Positions 46,521 through 57,885 are shown, counted from the stretch's first letter. The stretch: DNA of 64,000 nt from Hyphomicrobiaceae bacterium (GCA_008933705.1 WBUN01000004.1:1-64000); one strand, 5' to 3'. Translations and numbers: made by a program. The notes: generated by a model not told the origin, from the sequence alone.

Positions 46521-47353
46521 GGGGAGGCGCCCTCGATATCGGCTACCAGCAGCGTACGCAGCTCATCGGTGACCTCGGGCCGTACGCCGAACCATCTCTC
46601 AAAACCCGGCACCGCCTGGTGCATCAGCATGCCGAGACCGTCCACGGCGGTAAGACCTCGGGCACGGGCGGCCATGAGCAGCGGCGTCTCCAAGGGCACA
46701 TAGACGATGTCGGCGACGACGCAGTCCTTGCGCAGCGTCGACACATCCATGTCGAGCCACTCAGCGCCGTTCATTCCGAGCGTCGTCGCGTTGACGAGCA
46801 CGCTGACGTCACGCGACCTCGATGCCCGCTCGTTCCAGTCGAACGGCTTCACCCGCGAGCCGAAATGATGCACTAGCTGGTCTGCACGGTCGCGGGTACG
46901 ATTGAAAACGCGCACCTCCTCGACTCCCGCTTGCAGAAAGCTGTAGGCGATCGCCCGTGCTGCTCCGCCGGCGCCGAGGATCGATACCGCGCTGTTTCGC
47001 AAGAACAGCCGCGTGGCAGACGCCCGCAGATGGTTCATGAAGCCTTCGGCATCAGTATTGTCGGCGACCAGATCATCCCCCTCGTACCAGAGCGTATTGG
47101 CGGCGCCGACCGCACGCGCCGCCGCCTCCTTCCGCGTCGCGACGGCGTAGGCCGTCTCCTTGTAGGGAAGCGTCACGTTGCAGCCCGCAAAGCCGTGATC
47201 GCGCAAGGACCGGAGAAACCCAACCACCTCGTCCGGCTTTACGGGCACTTTCTCGTACGCGCCCTCGATGCCGTACTTCTTCAGCCAATAGCCGTGAATG
47301 AGAGGCGACCGCGAATGGGTGACGGGCCACCCGATCACACATGCGCGTGTCAT
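46514..47353 (-). CDS. aroE: Shikimate dehydrogenase
   Basis: 279 residues. It begins CVIGWPVTHSRSPLIHGYWL, the shikimate-binding motif with the SxS pair, then NVTLPYKETAY with the catalytic Lys, the NADP motif ILGAGGAARAIAYSFL, and DNTDAEGF. The enzyme reduces 3-dehydroshikimate in aromatic amino-acid synthesis. Stop and start overlap with coaE and with maf by four to seven bases. Confidence 0.96.
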   Translation of the reverse strand: MTRACVIGWPVTHSRSPLIHGYWLKKYGIEGAYEKVPVKPDEVVGFLRSLRDHGFAGCNVTLPYKETAYAVATRKEAAARAVGAANTLWYEGDDLVADNTDAEGFMNHLRASATRLFLRNSAVSILGAGGAARAIAYSFLQAGVEEVRVFNRTRDRADQLVHHFGSRVKPFDWNERASRSRDVSVLVNATTLGMNGAEWLDMDVSTLRKDCVVADIVYVPLETPLLMAARARGLTAVDGLGMLMHQAVPGFERWFGVRPEVTDELRTLLVADIEGASPC

Positions 47354-47955
47354 GTTTCCAGCACCCCGCGGTTCCTCAGCTCGGCCAGAAGCGCCAAGAG
47401 CGGCAGACCGATCACCGTGAAATGGTCTCCGTCCACCCTTTCAAACAACTGAATCCCGCGCCCCTCGATCTCATAGCCGCCGACAATCTGGCAGAGCCGG
47501 CTGCCCATGGCAGCGAGATAGCCCTCCAGGAGCTCGTTGCTGAAGCTCCGCATGACGAGCGTTGCCGACTCGACATGGCTCCAGACGATGCGACCATCCA
47601 ATGACAACGCTGCTGCGGTGTGAAGCTGGTGCGCCCGGCCGCGCAGACGCAGGAGCTGCTCGCGTGCGATCGCCAAGTCAGCCGGCTTGTCGAACAGCTC
47701 GTCTCCCAGCGCCAATACCTGATCGGCGCCAATGACGAGAGTGCCGGGCATTCTTCTGCTGACGGCTTCGGCCTTGGCACACGCCAGAGCCTCGGCAATC
47801 GCACCCGGTGCTGCACCAGAAGAGCAGCACCCGCGCTTGAAGGACGCCTCGTCGACGTCGGGCGACAAAACCTCGAAGGAAAGGCCGGCCGCCTCGAGCA
47901 TCCGCCGCCGAAACGGGCTGGTCGATGCCAGCACGAGCGGTGGCGCTTCAACCAT
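47350..47955 (-). CDS. maf: Maf-family nucleotide pyrophosphatase
   Basis: 201 residues from the ATG at 47955, which has AGGAG seven bases upstream. VLASTSPFRRRMLEAAGLSFEV is the characteristic S-x-S/T-P-R-R motif, followed by VIGADQVLAL, GRAHQLHTAAALSLDG and GGYEIEGRGIQLFERVDGDHFTVIGLPL. Maf enzymes hydrolyse non-canonical or UTP/CTP nucleotides. The GRGIQ element resembles the YceF branch. Its 5' end overlaps the ppsR stop by eight bases. Confidence 0.93.
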   Translation of the reverse strand: MVEAPPLVLASTSPFRRRMLEAAGLSFEVLSPDVDEASFKRGCCSSGAAPGAIAEALACAKAEAVSRRMPGTLVIGADQVLALGDELFDKPADLAIAREQLLRLRGRAHQLHTAAALSLDGRIVWSHVESATLVMRSFSNELLEGYLAAMGSRLCQIVGGYEIEGRGIQLFERVDGDHFTVIGLPLLALLAELRNRGVLET

Positions 47956-48805
47956 CCCCGGTCTCCTGCCCTTCAACCAGGCTGTCCTGACGATCATGCA
48001 ACAAGCGGATGATGGCCGCTGCGGTTTCCTCGATGGACCGGCGCGTAACGTCGATCACCGGCCATCCGTGGCGTGCGCACAGCCGCCGGGAATAGGCGAT
48101 CTCGTTGGCGATCTGGCTGCGATCGACGTAGTCGTCGAGATTGCGATCGGACAAGAGACGCACGCGATTGCGTCGAATCTCGGCGATGCGCTCGGGGCTC
48201 GCCACCAGGCCGACAACGAAAGCCGTATGCGGCTTGGTGAGCGCTTCAGGCAGCTCGATGCCGGGAACCAAAGGCAGATTGGCCGTCTTGAACCCGCGCT
48301 GGGCCAGATAGATGCTGGTCGGCGTCTTGGACGTCCGCGAGATGCCAAGAATGATGATGTCCGCTGCGCTGAGATCCTGAGGCAGCCGACCATCATCGTG
48401 TGCCATGGAGAAATTGAGCGCGTCGATGCGGCGGAAGTAATCCGCATCGACGATGTGCTGGCCCGCAATGACGGGGGTCTGCGGCGCGCCAAGGTACGAT
48501 TCGAAGACCTTCATGATCGGCTCGAGCACGTGCAGAGACGGCACTTTCAGGGCACGGCAACGGCGCTCGATCTCTTCGATCAGCTCCTTCTTGACCACCG
48601 TGTAGAGTACAATTCCGGGCGCCTCCTCCACCTCCTTCAGGACGCGCTCGAGCTGCTTGAGCGTGCGCACGAGTGGGTGGACGTGCTCAATGGGGCGGAC
48701 CTGGGAATATTGCACCGCGGCCGCCTTGGCCATGGTCGTCAAGGTCTCGCCGGTCGCATCCGAGATCAGGTGCAGATGGAAGTAACTTGGCAACCGGTTC
48801 GGCAT
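47948..48805 (-). CDS. ppsR: Bifunctional kinase/pyrophosphorylase regulating PEP synthase or PPDK (DUF299)
   Basis: 285 residues. FHLHLISDATGETL is the family N-terminus. The ADP/phosphate loop is ILGISRTSKTPTSIYLAQRG, and VNDRYIDV-like sequence is replaced here by FSMAHDDGRLPQDLSAADIII. The protein phosphorylates and dephosphorylates the regulatory Thr of PEP synthase or pyruvate phosphate dikinase. I identify it with the conserved gene that borders hemE at the origin of several Alphaproteobacteria (the RP001 neighbour of Rickettsia), an inference from memory of synteny. No clear Shine-Dalgarno sequence precedes the ATG. Confidence 0.92.
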   Translation of the reverse strand: MPNRLPSYFHLHLISDATGETLTTMAKAAAVQYSQVRPIEHVHPLVRTLKQLERVLKEVEEAPGIVLYTVVKKELIEEIERRCRALKVPSLHVLEPIMKVFESYLGAPQTPVIAGQHIVDADYFRRIDALNFSMAHDDGRLPQDLSAADIIILGISRTSKTPTSIYLAQRGFKTANLPLVPGIELPEALTKPHTAFVVGLVASPERIAEIRRNRVRLLSDRNLDDYVDRSQIANEIAYSRRLCARHGWPVIDVTRRSIEETAAAIIRLLHDRQDSLVEGQETGDG

Positions 48806-49199
48806 CTGTTGAAAAGATCAGAGTTCTCGAGACCTGCCAAGCCGAAGCGCCGTTGGACCGATCCGGCTTGTGCGGCAACCAGCAAAGTGGTCCACAGACA
48901 TCCCCGCCGGGACAGGAAACCGAGCCTGGAGGCCGTGCCACACCGATAGAGACGATGTGCCCATTCTGCTGAACATGTGTCAACAGGTTATGGAGATGCG
49001 CGCCCCGCCTGCAGCAGCAAATTCTCTCGGCCGTTGCAGCCGGTTAGACCAGCTTGGGTGCCGACACCCCCAGGCTGCACCAAGTCTTGGGCCTGTGCTT
49101 CGTGATCCGGGCTAACCTGTGCGTATCATGGTGCTTGCCAGGAATTCCCGCTATCCATGCTCCAAACAATCATAACAACAACGTTCAGAGGTTGGATTC
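48806..49199. other. Candidate replication origin between ppsR and hemE
   Basis: A 394-bp non-coding stretch between divergent ppsR and hemE. In Caulobacter and Rickettsia the origin lies beside hemE, so synteny points here. The local evidence is weak: the region looks more A+T-rich than its neighbours, it contains one imperfect DnaA-box-like TGGTCCACA (about 48888, 7 of 9 matches to TTATCCACA) and CTATCCATG (about 49151, 6 of 9), but no perfect box and no TTAA-N7-TTAA CtrA site. parAB and parS lie about 8-13 kb to the right. It must also hold the hemE and ppsR promoters. Confidence 0.5.
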
Positions 49200-50264
49200 T
49201 TGAATTGGACCTCCGCGATGGTTTCGCCTGCCGCACCTAGGCGCTTCCTCGAACCCTTCCACGGCAAGGCGCTGATGCCTCCTCCTGTCTGGCTGATGCG
49301 GCAGGCAGGGCGCTATTTGCCGGAATATCGTGCCGTTCGTGCGAAGGCCGGAAGCTTTCTTGACCTCTGCTACAACCCCGCGCTTGCCGCCGAGGTCACG
49401 CTGCAGCCGGTCCGCCGCTATGGCTTCGACGCCGCCATTCTGTTCTCGGATATTCTCGTCGTTCCCGATGCCCTGGGCCAGCGCGTGCAGTTCGCCGAAG
49501 GCGAGGGCCCCCGGCTCGATCCGCTGCGCTCACAGAGAGATCTCGCGCGCTTGAACGAGGACGCGACTCGGCCCAAGTTCGCGCTGGTTCACGAAACGGT
49601 TTCGCGCCTTCGCCAAGAGCTCCCCCATGACACAGCCCTCATCGGATTTTGCGGCGCGCCCTGGACAGTGGCGACCTACATGGTCGGCGGGCAAGGCTCT
49701 TCCGACCAATCCGATGCGCGGCAATGGGCTTATTCCGATCCAGAAGGATTCCAGAGGCTTATCGACATTCTGGTCGATGTCTCGATCGAATATCTCTCAG
49801 GGCAGGTGAAGGCCGGCGCCGATGCTCTGCAGATCTTTGACAGTTGGGCTGGAAGCCTGCCAGACGACCAGTTCCGCCGCTGGGTGGTTGCTCCGACCAA
49901 GAGGCTGGTCGCCGCCCTCAAGGCAGAGCATCCCAGGGTGCCGGTGATCGGCTTTCCACGCGGTGCAGGTGTGCTGGCGCCGGCGTACGCAATGGAAACG
50001 GGCGTGGACGGTGTGAGCTGCGACACGGCCATGCCGCTTGCCTTCATTTCCAGCCAGCTCTCGGGAAAGACCGTCGTGCAGGGCAACCTCGATCCCCTGT
50101 TGCTGGTCACGGGCGGGCATGCTCTCGAGCGGAGGGTTGCCGAGATCAAAGCCGCGCTTGCCGGCAATCCGTTCATTTTCAATCTTGGCCACGGCATCGT
50201 GCCGGAGACGCCGCCCGAGAATGTGGGCCGGCTCGTCGACCTGGTGCGGGGGAGCCATAGGTAG
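49200..50264 (+). CDS. hemE: Uroporphyrinogen decarboxylase
   Basis: 354 residues from a TTG with GAGG eight bases upstream; an ATG at 49218 is an alternative. The signature PPVWLMRQAGRYLPEYR is complete, with the conserved Asp in AAILFSDILVVPDALG and GFCGAPWTVATYMVGG later. It converts uroporphyrinogen III to coproporphyrinogen III in heme synthesis. hemJ follows after two bases, so the two are an operon with rho. Confidence 0.96.
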   Translation: MNWTSAMVSPAAPRRFLEPFHGKALMPPPVWLMRQAGRYLPEYRAVRAKAGSFLDLCYNPALAAEVTLQPVRRYGFDAAILFSDILVVPDALGQRVQFAEGEGPRLDPLRSQRDLARLNEDATRPKFALVHETVSRLRQELPHDTALIGFCGAPWTVATYMVGGQGSSDQSDARQWAYSDPEGFQRLIDILVDVSIEYLSGQVKAGADALQIFDSWAGSLPDDQFRRWVVAPTKRLVAALKAEHPRVPVIGFPRGAGVLAPAYAMETGVDGVSCDTAMPLAFISSQLSGKTVVQGNLDPLLLVTGGHALERRVAEIKAALAGNPFIFNLGHGIVPETPPENVGRLVDLVRGSHR

Positions 50265-50266
50265 CG

Positions 50267-50689
50267 ATGCTGCTGTGGCTCAAGGCGCTGCACATTATTG
50301 CCGTCATCTCATGGATGGCGGGTCTGCTCTATCTGCCTCGGCTCTTCGTCTATCACTGCGAAGCCGAGGTCGGCTCCAAGCAGTCGGAGACGTTCAAGGT
50401 GATGGAGCATCGGCTGCTGCGCTACATCATGAACCCGGCCATGGTCGTGGTCTGGGTCACGGGGCCCCTGCTGGCTTGGCAGCAGGGCATGCTCTACGAC
50501 CGCTGGCTGATCGCCAAATTCGCGTTCGTCATCGTTCTGACCGGCTTCCACCACGCGCTGGGGTATTGGCGCAAGGACTTCTTGGCGGACCGGAACGGGC
50601 GCAGCCCCGGATTCTATCGGGCGATGAACGAAGTGCCGACGCTGGCCATGATCGGCATCGTCGTTCTCGTCGTGGTCAAGCCGTTCTGA
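50267..50689 (+). CDS. hemJ: Protoporphyrinogen IX oxidase, HemJ type
   Basis: 140 residues with about four membrane helices. The HemJ heme-binding motif HIIAVISWMAGLLYLPRLFVYH carries the conserved first His, and EHRLLRYIMNPAM follows. It oxidises protoporphyrinogen IX at the inner membrane in the many bacteria that lack HemG and HemY. It begins two bases after hemE. Confidence 0.94.
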   Translation: MLLWLKALHIIAVISWMAGLLYLPRLFVYHCEAEVGSKQSETFKVMEHRLLRYIMNPAMVVVWVTGPLLAWQQGMLYDRWLIAKFAFVIVLTGFHHALGYWRKDFLADRNGRSPGFYRAMNEVPTLAMIGIVVLVVVKPF

Positions 50690-50716
50690 CGCCCTGACGT
50701 CGCTTGGGCATGCGCC

Positions 50717-50757
50717 AGCAAGTCTCTGCAATTGCTGCGCTACTTGCACTTTTTTTT
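50717..50757 (+). terminator. Hairpin with eight-T tract between hemJ and rho
   Basis: GCAAGT (50718-50723) pairs with ACTTGC (50742-50747) around a loop that itself contains the palindrome GCAATTGC, and TTTTTTTT follows at 50750-50757. It lies 28 bases beyond the hemJ stop and about 200 bases before rho, so it may end the hemEJ transcript or act as an attenuator in the rho leader. Confidence 0.6.
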
Positions 50758-50959
50758 GAGAATGAAATCTGCTATTAAGCGATTCGTCGGCACCCGACCG
50801 CATGCGGGCCGGTGTGGGCATCAGGAGCCGCGACCGCGTCTTCTATGCTGCGACGAATTCCAGAACGCCGTCATGGCGCACCCCTCCCCCTGTTTTTCGG
50901 CTCCGCGCAATTCAGCCTCCTACCCGTGAAGTCGCGCAGCCTCTCCCAGAGAGTTTCTT

Positions 50960-52237
50960 ATGCAAGACATTGTCAAGGAGATGAAACTCCAAGACCTGAA
51001 GATCAAGTCGCCGACGGAGCTCCTGAGCTTCGCCGAAGAGGTCGGCGTCGAGAATGCCAGCGCCATGCGCAAGCAGGAGCTGATGTTCGCCATCCTGAAG
51101 CAGCTTGCCGCCAAGGAGACCGACATCATCGGCACCGGCGTGGTCGAGGTGCTGCAGGACGGCTTCGGCTTCCTGCGCTCCCCCGATGCCAACTACCTCC
51201 CCGGGCCGGACGACATCTACGTTTCGCCCTCGCAGATCCGGCGGTTTGCGCTGCGCACCGGGGATACGGTCGAAGGCCAGATCCGCAGCCCCAAGGAAGG
51301 CGAGCGGTATTTCGCGCTGCTCAAGGTCAACCGGATCAACTTCGAGGATCCCGACAAGCAGCGCCACAAGGTCCACTTCGATAACCTGACGCCGCTCTAC
51401 CCCACGAAGTGGCTGAAGATGGAGATCGAGGATCCGACCATCAAGGATCTCTCGCCGCGCGTCATCGACATCGTCGCTCCGCTCGGCAAGGGCCAGCGCG
51501 CGCTCATCGTCGCCCAGCCCCGCACCGGCAAGACGGTGCTGCTGCAAAACATCGCCCACTCCATCACGTCCAACCATCCCGAGTGCTACCTCATCGTGCT
51601 GCTGATCGACGAGCGGCCCGAAGAGGTGACGGACATGCAGCGCTCGGTGAAGGGCGAAGTGATCTCCTCCACCTTCGACGAGCCGCCGTCGCGGCATGTG
51701 CAGGTCTCTGAGATGGTGATCGAGAAGGCCAAGCGCCTCGTCGAGCACAAGCGCGACGTCGTGATCCTGCTCGACTCCATTACGCGCCTCGGCCGAGCCT
51801 ACAACACCGTCGTGCCCTCATCGGGCAAGGTGCTGACGGGCGGCGTCGACTCAAACGCGCTGCAGCGGCCGAAGCGGTTCTTCGGCGCGGCGCGCAACAT
51901 CGAGGAAGGCGGCTCGCTCACCATCATCGCCACCGCGCTGATCGACACCGGCTCGCGCATGGACGAGGTGATCTTCGAAGAGTTCAAGGGTACGGGCAAC
52001 TCGGAAATCGTGCTCGACCGGAAGGCGTCCGACAAGCGCGTCTTCCCGGCGATCGACATTGCGCGCTCCGGCACGCGCAAAGAGGAGCTGCTCGTCCCCA
52101 AGGACCAGCTCAAGAAGATGTACGTCCTGCGCCGCATCCTCAACCCGATGGGCACGATCGATGCCATCGAGTTCCTGATCGACAAGCTGCGCTCGACCAA
52201 GACGAACGGCGAGTTCTTCCAGTCGATGAATACGTGA
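50960..52237 (+). CDS. rho: Transcription termination factor Rho
   Basis: 425 residues, the usual length. The N-terminal RNA-binding domain includes [22 protein letters not shown]. The ATPase core has the P-loop [11 protein letters not shown]-like sequence ([17 protein letters not shown]), Walker [14 protein letters not shown] and the Q/R-loop region with [13 protein letters not shown]. Rho is an RNA-dependent helicase that ends transcription. A 270-bp leader precedes it, which may serve autoregulation as in other bacteria. Gene order hemE-hemJ-rho is common near alphaproteobacterial origins. Confidence 0.97.
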   Translation: MQDIVKEMKLQDLKIKSPTELLSFAEEVGVENASAMRKQELMFAILKQLAAKETDIIGTGVVEVLQDGFGFLRSPDANYLPGPDDIYVSPSQIRRFALRTGDTVEGQIRSPKEGERYFALLKVNRINFEDPDKQRHKVHFDNLTPLYPTKWLKMEIEDPTIKDLSPRVIDIVAPLGKGQRALIVAQPRTGKTVLLQNIAHSITSNHPECYLIVLLIDERPEEVTDMQRSVKGEVISSTFDEPPSRHVQVSEMVIEKAKRLVEHKRDVVILLDSITRLGRAYNTVVPSSGKVLTGGVDSNALQRPKRFFGAARNIEEGGSLTIIATALIDTGSRMDEVIFEEFKGTGNSEIVLDRKASDKRVFPAIDIARSGTRKEELLVPKDQLKKMYVLRRILNPMGTIDAIEFLIDKLRSTKTNGEFFQSMNT

Positions 52238-52276
52238 CGTGCGGCTCTCCTCCGGCACGCAGGAAAGGGGGATGCG

Positions 52277-52837
52277 ATGAAGAGCTCGTGGCGTGCGCGC
52301 GTGGCCATGTGCGGGCTGCTGGTCTGGGCATCTTCCGCTGCAGCCAGCGAGCCCGTGCAATTCTACGGGCTCGATCTGCCTCAAGAGATCGCAGGCTCCC
52401 GGCGCGGGAAGGTGCACGATTTCGAGAAGACGCAGCGCGGCCTGGGATATGGGGCCGAGTACGTGCGGCCGGACTGGACGACCAATATCTACATCTACGA
52501 CAGGCAGAAGACGTCCTTGCCGGACGACGTGCAGTCGGACGCGATCAGGGGCGAGCTTGAGGAAGCCAAGGGCGACGTACGGCGCTCCGCCAAGTACAGC
52601 AGGGTCGAGCTGAAGCGAGAGTTTCTGGTCCGCGACCCACGCGGGAAAGCGCGTGTGTCGTGTGCGATGTTCGATGTCACGACCAAGGACCCAGCCAGGA
52701 ACGATACCTTCGTGTGTCTGTCGTCGTGGCGCCACAAGTTCGTGAAATTCCGTTTGAGCACACAGCCTCGCGCAGACTCGGAGAGCGCCGCCAGGGCATA
52801 TCTGGAGACTTGGATCAGGCTGCTTTGGCCATCCTGA
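52277..52837 (+). CDS. Secreted protein of unknown function
   Basis: 186 residues. A signal peptide (MCGLLVWASSAAAS) is followed by YGLDLPQEIAGSRRGKVHDF, a Tyr-rich central region (NIYIYDRQKTSLPD) and two cysteines (VSCAMFD and FVCLSSW) that could form a disulfide. AGGAAAGGGG lies before the ATG. The gene follows rho closely and precedes a GNAT gene by 13 bases. I do not recognise the family. Confidence 0.75.
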   Translation: MKSSWRARVAMCGLLVWASSAAASEPVQFYGLDLPQEIAGSRRGKVHDFEKTQRGLGYGAEYVRPDWTTNIYIYDRQKTSLPDDVQSDAIRGELEEAKGDVRRSAKYSRVELKREFLVRDPRGKARVSCAMFDVTTKDPARNDTFVCLSSWRHKFVKFRLSTQPRADSESAARAYLETWIRLLWPS

Positions 52838-52850
52838 GTCGAGGCTCTCC

Positions 52851-53588
52851 ATGACTGAAGTCGTCGTCAATGATCTCGGGCAGAGCATCGGGCGTCCGCT
52901 CGCAGGGTGGTGTCCCAGGCCGGCGCCGCCGAGGACGCCTATGCAAGGCCGGTTCTGCCGTCTTGAGCTGCTCGATGCGGCTCGCCATGCACGCGAGCTT
53001 TTCGATGCCAATCGTCTCGACCGTGAGGGGCGCAATTGGACCTACCTTCCGGTCGGTCCTTTTCACACCTTCGACGCCTACTGCGCCTGGCTGAAGGACT
53101 TCGCCTCCGGTGATGATCCGCTGTTCCATGCCATTGTCGACCTGAGCACGGGAAAGGCTGTGGGCGTTGCGGCCTACATGCGCATCGACGGCGCCAACGG
53201 TGTGATCGAGGTCGGCCATCTCAACTATTCGCCGCTGCTGCAGAGAAGACCTGCGGCGACCGAGGCGATGTTCCTTATGATGGCGCGGGCGCTCGACGAG
53301 CTCGGCTACCGCCGCTACGAGTGGAAATGCGATGCGCTGAATGCACCCTCGCGCGCCGCGGCGCTGCGGCTCGGCTTCCAATACGAAGGGATCTTTCGGC
53401 AGGCGGTCGTCACCAAAGGGCGCAACCGGGATACCGCCTGGTTCTCCATCATCGACGGCGAGTGGCCGGCGCTCAAGCGCGCGTACCGGCAATGGCTCGC
53501 GCCGGAGAATTTCGACGCCGAGGGACGACAGCGGCAAGGCCTGGCTGAGCTGATCAAGACTGAGCGAAAGGCAGCAGGTGCAGCGTGA
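52851..53588 (+). CDS. GNAT acetyltransferase (RimJ/RimL-like)
   Basis: 245 residues. The fold is RimJ/RimL-type: VGVAAYMRIDGANGVIEVGH, LLQRRPAATEAMFLMMARAL and YRRYEWKCDALNAPSRAAALRLGFQYEG, ending RDTAWFSIIDGEWPALKRAY. Members acetylate protein N-termini or small amines. It begins 13 bases after the preceding secreted-protein gene, so the two may share a transcript. Confidence 0.9.
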   Translation: MTEVVVNDLGQSIGRPLAGWCPRPAPPRTPMQGRFCRLELLDAARHARELFDANRLDREGRNWTYLPVGPFHTFDAYCAWLKDFASGDDPLFHAIVDLSTGKAVGVAAYMRIDGANGVIEVGHLNYSPLLQRRPAATEAMFLMMARALDELGYRRYEWKCDALNAPSRAAALRLGFQYEGIFRQAVVTKGRNRDTAWFSIIDGEWPALKRAYRQWLAPENFDAEGRQRQGLAELIKTERKAAGAA

Positions 53589-53663
53589 CGTGAGGGTCTT
53601 CGTCGCACTATTCGACTAGAAATCCTCCGATCGGGATGGAATCGCACCCCTCTCCTTCTGCCT

Positions 53664-53696
53664 TCCCGGAATTTCGTGCCAGCGAAATATCCGGGA
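53664..53696. terminator. Hairpin between convergent genes, possible bidirectional terminator
   Basis: TCCCGGA-ATTTCG (53664-53676) pairs with CGAAAT-A-TCCGGGA (ends 53696) with a single-base bulge and a six-base loop. It lies in the 188-bp gap between the convergent GNAT gene and the secreted-protein gene at 53777. There is no T-tract, so termination is plausible but not certain. Confidence 0.5.
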
Positions 53697-53776
53697 TCTT
53701 GAAGCGTGACCGGCGGGGCGACCGCAAAGCCAAAGTGAAGCCTTTCTGGAGAAAGACTGACGGCAGCGCCCGCGGA

Positions 53777-54124
53777 CTACTCTCCGCACTTGTCTTCGAG
53801 GGCCTCGACGGCAGCATCGAAGGCCATGCCGTCCTCCGATCGCGGATCGAGATCCGCGCCCAGATCCCAGGCATTGAAGACGTCTTGGCCCATGGTCCTC
53901 AGCAGTTCATCGAGCTGCTTGTCGAGCGCTTCCGCCTTGGCCAAGTTCTGTTCCTCCACGGCGGCCAGCTCCTTGACGATGGTGCAGAACGCCCGGAACT
54001 TCACCGGGTCCGCCTCCATCTTCGAAAGCGCTTGGATCGCCGTTTCGACCTGCGGGCTCGCAGCTTGCGCCGGCTGAGCAAGGACGCAGATGCCGCCGGC
54101 GAGCGCGAGAACGTACTTCATCAT
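53777..54124 (-). CDS. Small secreted protein of unknown function
   Basis: 115 residues with a signal peptide (MKYVLALAGGICVLAQPAQA) and a largely helical, charged mature part (ALSKMEADPVKFRAFCTIVK, then NLAKAEALDKQLDELLRTMG) ending in an acidic, cysteine-bearing tail (EDKCGE). Two cysteines could pair. A GGGGGAGAT lies ahead of the two adjacent ATG codons. I do not recognise the family; helical periplasmic proteins of this kind recur in the order. Confidence 0.72.
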   Translation of the reverse strand: MMKYVLALAGGICVLAQPAQAASPQVETAIQALSKMEADPVKFRAFCTIVKELAAVEEQNLAKAEALDKQLDELLRTMGQDVFNAWDLGADLDPRSEDGMAFDAAVEALEDKCGE

Positions 54125-54203
54125 GATCTCCCCCTGCTCTCATTCCCGCGGCAGGCAGCGTGTCTGCCTCTCGTGGCATATTGAAGGCTCGAAGCAGTCC
54201 TGG

Positions 54204-56240
<2,037 letters not shown>

Positions 56241-56333
56241 GTCTTCGTATGTTCCTTGACAGGCTTGGGTGGACCATAGCCGACGGCCAGCCCCAGCGAC
56301 AGACAAACGCTAGCAGAGCAATCGGGTTCGAGA

Positions 56334-57671
56334 ATGGCGCAGCAGGCGACGATCTACGCGCTTTCAAGTGGACACGGCCGTGCCGGTGTGGCCGTCATTC
56401 GCGTGGCGGGAGCGGCGGCCGGCGATGTCCTCGATCGCATGGCGGCGCCGCGGCCCAAGCCGCGCGTTGCCGGATTGCGCTCGATCAGACACCCCACGAC
56501 CGCCGAGCTCTTGGACCAGGGCCTCGTGCTCTGGTTTCCCGGCCCGCAGAGCGAAACCGGGCAGGATATGGCGGAGCTGCATGTCCACGGCGGCCGCGCT
56601 GTCGTGCAGGGTGTTCTTCATGCCATTGGAACGATCGGAGGGTGCCGCCTGGCCGAGCCGGGCGAGTTCGCTCGACGGGCATTCGAGAACGGCAAGCTGG
56701 ACCTTACAGGCGTCGAGGGACTTGCGGATCTGATCGATGCCGAAACGGCGGCGCAGCGGCGGCAGGCTCTGCGGCAGGCGGACGGAGAGCTGGCCCGGCT
56801 GTACGGGGGGTGGCGGAAACGCCTGATCGATGCGCTTGCGCTGCTGGAGGCCGCCATTGACTTCTCGGACGAAGCGGACGTGTCGCGCGACGCCATCGAA
56901 AACGCCCGCAGAGAAGCGCTGAGCCTCCAAGGCGTGATCGCCGCCCACCTCGATGATGGCCACCGCGGCGAGATTGTGCGCGAAGGCTTTCAGGTCGTGC
57001 TGGCCGGCCCTCCCAATGCCGGCAAGTCGAGCCTGCTCAACGTGCTCGCGCGCCGGGATGTGGCAATCGTCTCGGAGGAGGCCGGCACGACGCGTGATGT
57101 GATCGAGGTGAGGCTCGACCTTGAGGGTGTGCCTGTCGTCATCAGCGATACCGCCGGCATCCGCGACACCGCGGCGCCGGTGGAGAAAGAGGGCATCCGC
57201 CGGACCCTCGATCGCGCGCAGCGGGCGGATCTGGTGCTGTGGCTGGTCGATGCTGCCGATCCTGTGTGGCGCCTCCCGCCCGAGCTGGCGCAGCTGGGCG
57301 ATCGCGCCCTGACCGTGCTCAACAAGATCGACTTGATTTCGGGCAGCCTGCCGGAGGAGCGACAGGATGGACTGCGGATCTCCGCGCAGACCGGGGCCGG
57401 CCTTGAGGCGCTCACCAAACGCCTAGCCGAGGTCGCCCGCATACGCATCGGCGATAGCGAGGCGCCTGCGCTGACCCAGGTCCGGCACCGGCAGCAGCTG
57501 GAGGCCTGCGCTGCGGCGCTGGAGGCATTCTCCTCCCACGCCTTCGAGGCCGCCGAGATGGCGGCGGAGGACCTGCGGCGGGCAGCCCAGTCCTTGGGTC
57601 GCCTGACCGGCTCCATCGACGTGGAGGACGTGCTGGACCAGATCTTCGGCAGGTTCTGCATCGGCAAGTGA
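56334..57671 (+). CDS. mnmE: tRNA uridine-5-carboxymethylaminomethyl GTPase MnmE
   Basis: 445 residues. The N-terminal tetrahydrofolate-binding domain (TIYALSSGHGRAGVAVIRVA) and helical domain flank the G domain: GPPNAGKSSLLNVLARRD (G1), VISDTAGIRDTAAPVEKEG (G3), LNKIDLI (G4). It ends in the functional C-terminal CIGK motif. With MnmG it modifies the wobble uridine of several tRNAs. A 214-bp gap with a parS site and an unrelated gene separates it from mnmG. Confidence 0.96.
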   Translation: MAQQATIYALSSGHGRAGVAVIRVAGAAAGDVLDRMAAPRPKPRVAGLRSIRHPTTAELLDQGLVLWFPGPQSETGQDMAELHVHGGRAVVQGVLHAIGTIGGCRLAEPGEFARRAFENGKLDLTGVEGLADLIDAETAAQRRQALRQADGELARLYGGWRKRLIDALALLEAAIDFSDEADVSRDAIENARREALSLQGVIAAHLDDGHRGEIVREGFQVVLAGPPNAGKSSLLNVLARRDVAIVSEEAGTTRDVIEVRLDLEGVPVVISDTAGIRDTAAPVEKEGIRRTLDRAQRADLVLWLVDAADPVWRLPPELAQLGDRALTVLNKIDLISGSLPEERQDGLRISAQTGAGLEALTKRLAEVARIRIGDSEAPALTQVRHRQQLEACAAALEAFSSHAFEAAEMAAEDLRRAAQSLGRLTGSIDVEDVLDQIFGRFCIGK

Positions 57672-57682
57672 ACCGCCGCCCG

Positions 57683-57698
57683 CGTTTCACGTGAAACG
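57683..57698. promoter_or_regulatory. parS centromere site
   Basis: The perfect 14-bp core GTTTCACGTGAAAC lies at 57684-57697, flanked by C and G in place of the consensus T and A. This is the site bound by ParB, whose gene lies about 4.2 kb downstream. It is intergenic, 12 bases beyond the mnmE stop. Confidence 0.93.
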
Positions 57699-57885
57699 CC
57701 CCCGGTGCGGCAGCGCGCAGCGAGTTGACGCGAGCTGGGGTAGGCGCCCCGAATATTGTCGGCCGAGATGCAATTGCTACAATTTCAGAATTGGCGTCCG
57801 GAATATTCCCGCATTTCCATTGCCTGCCGGCGTTGGAAAACGAGGCGGGATCGAACATTGAAGAAAGTGATGGAGGAAATTCAAA

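Noticed and set aside
48960-49000. DnaA box reading of TTATGGAGA
   Set aside because: Only 6 of 9 bases match TTATCCACA, so it does not stand as a DnaA site by itself.
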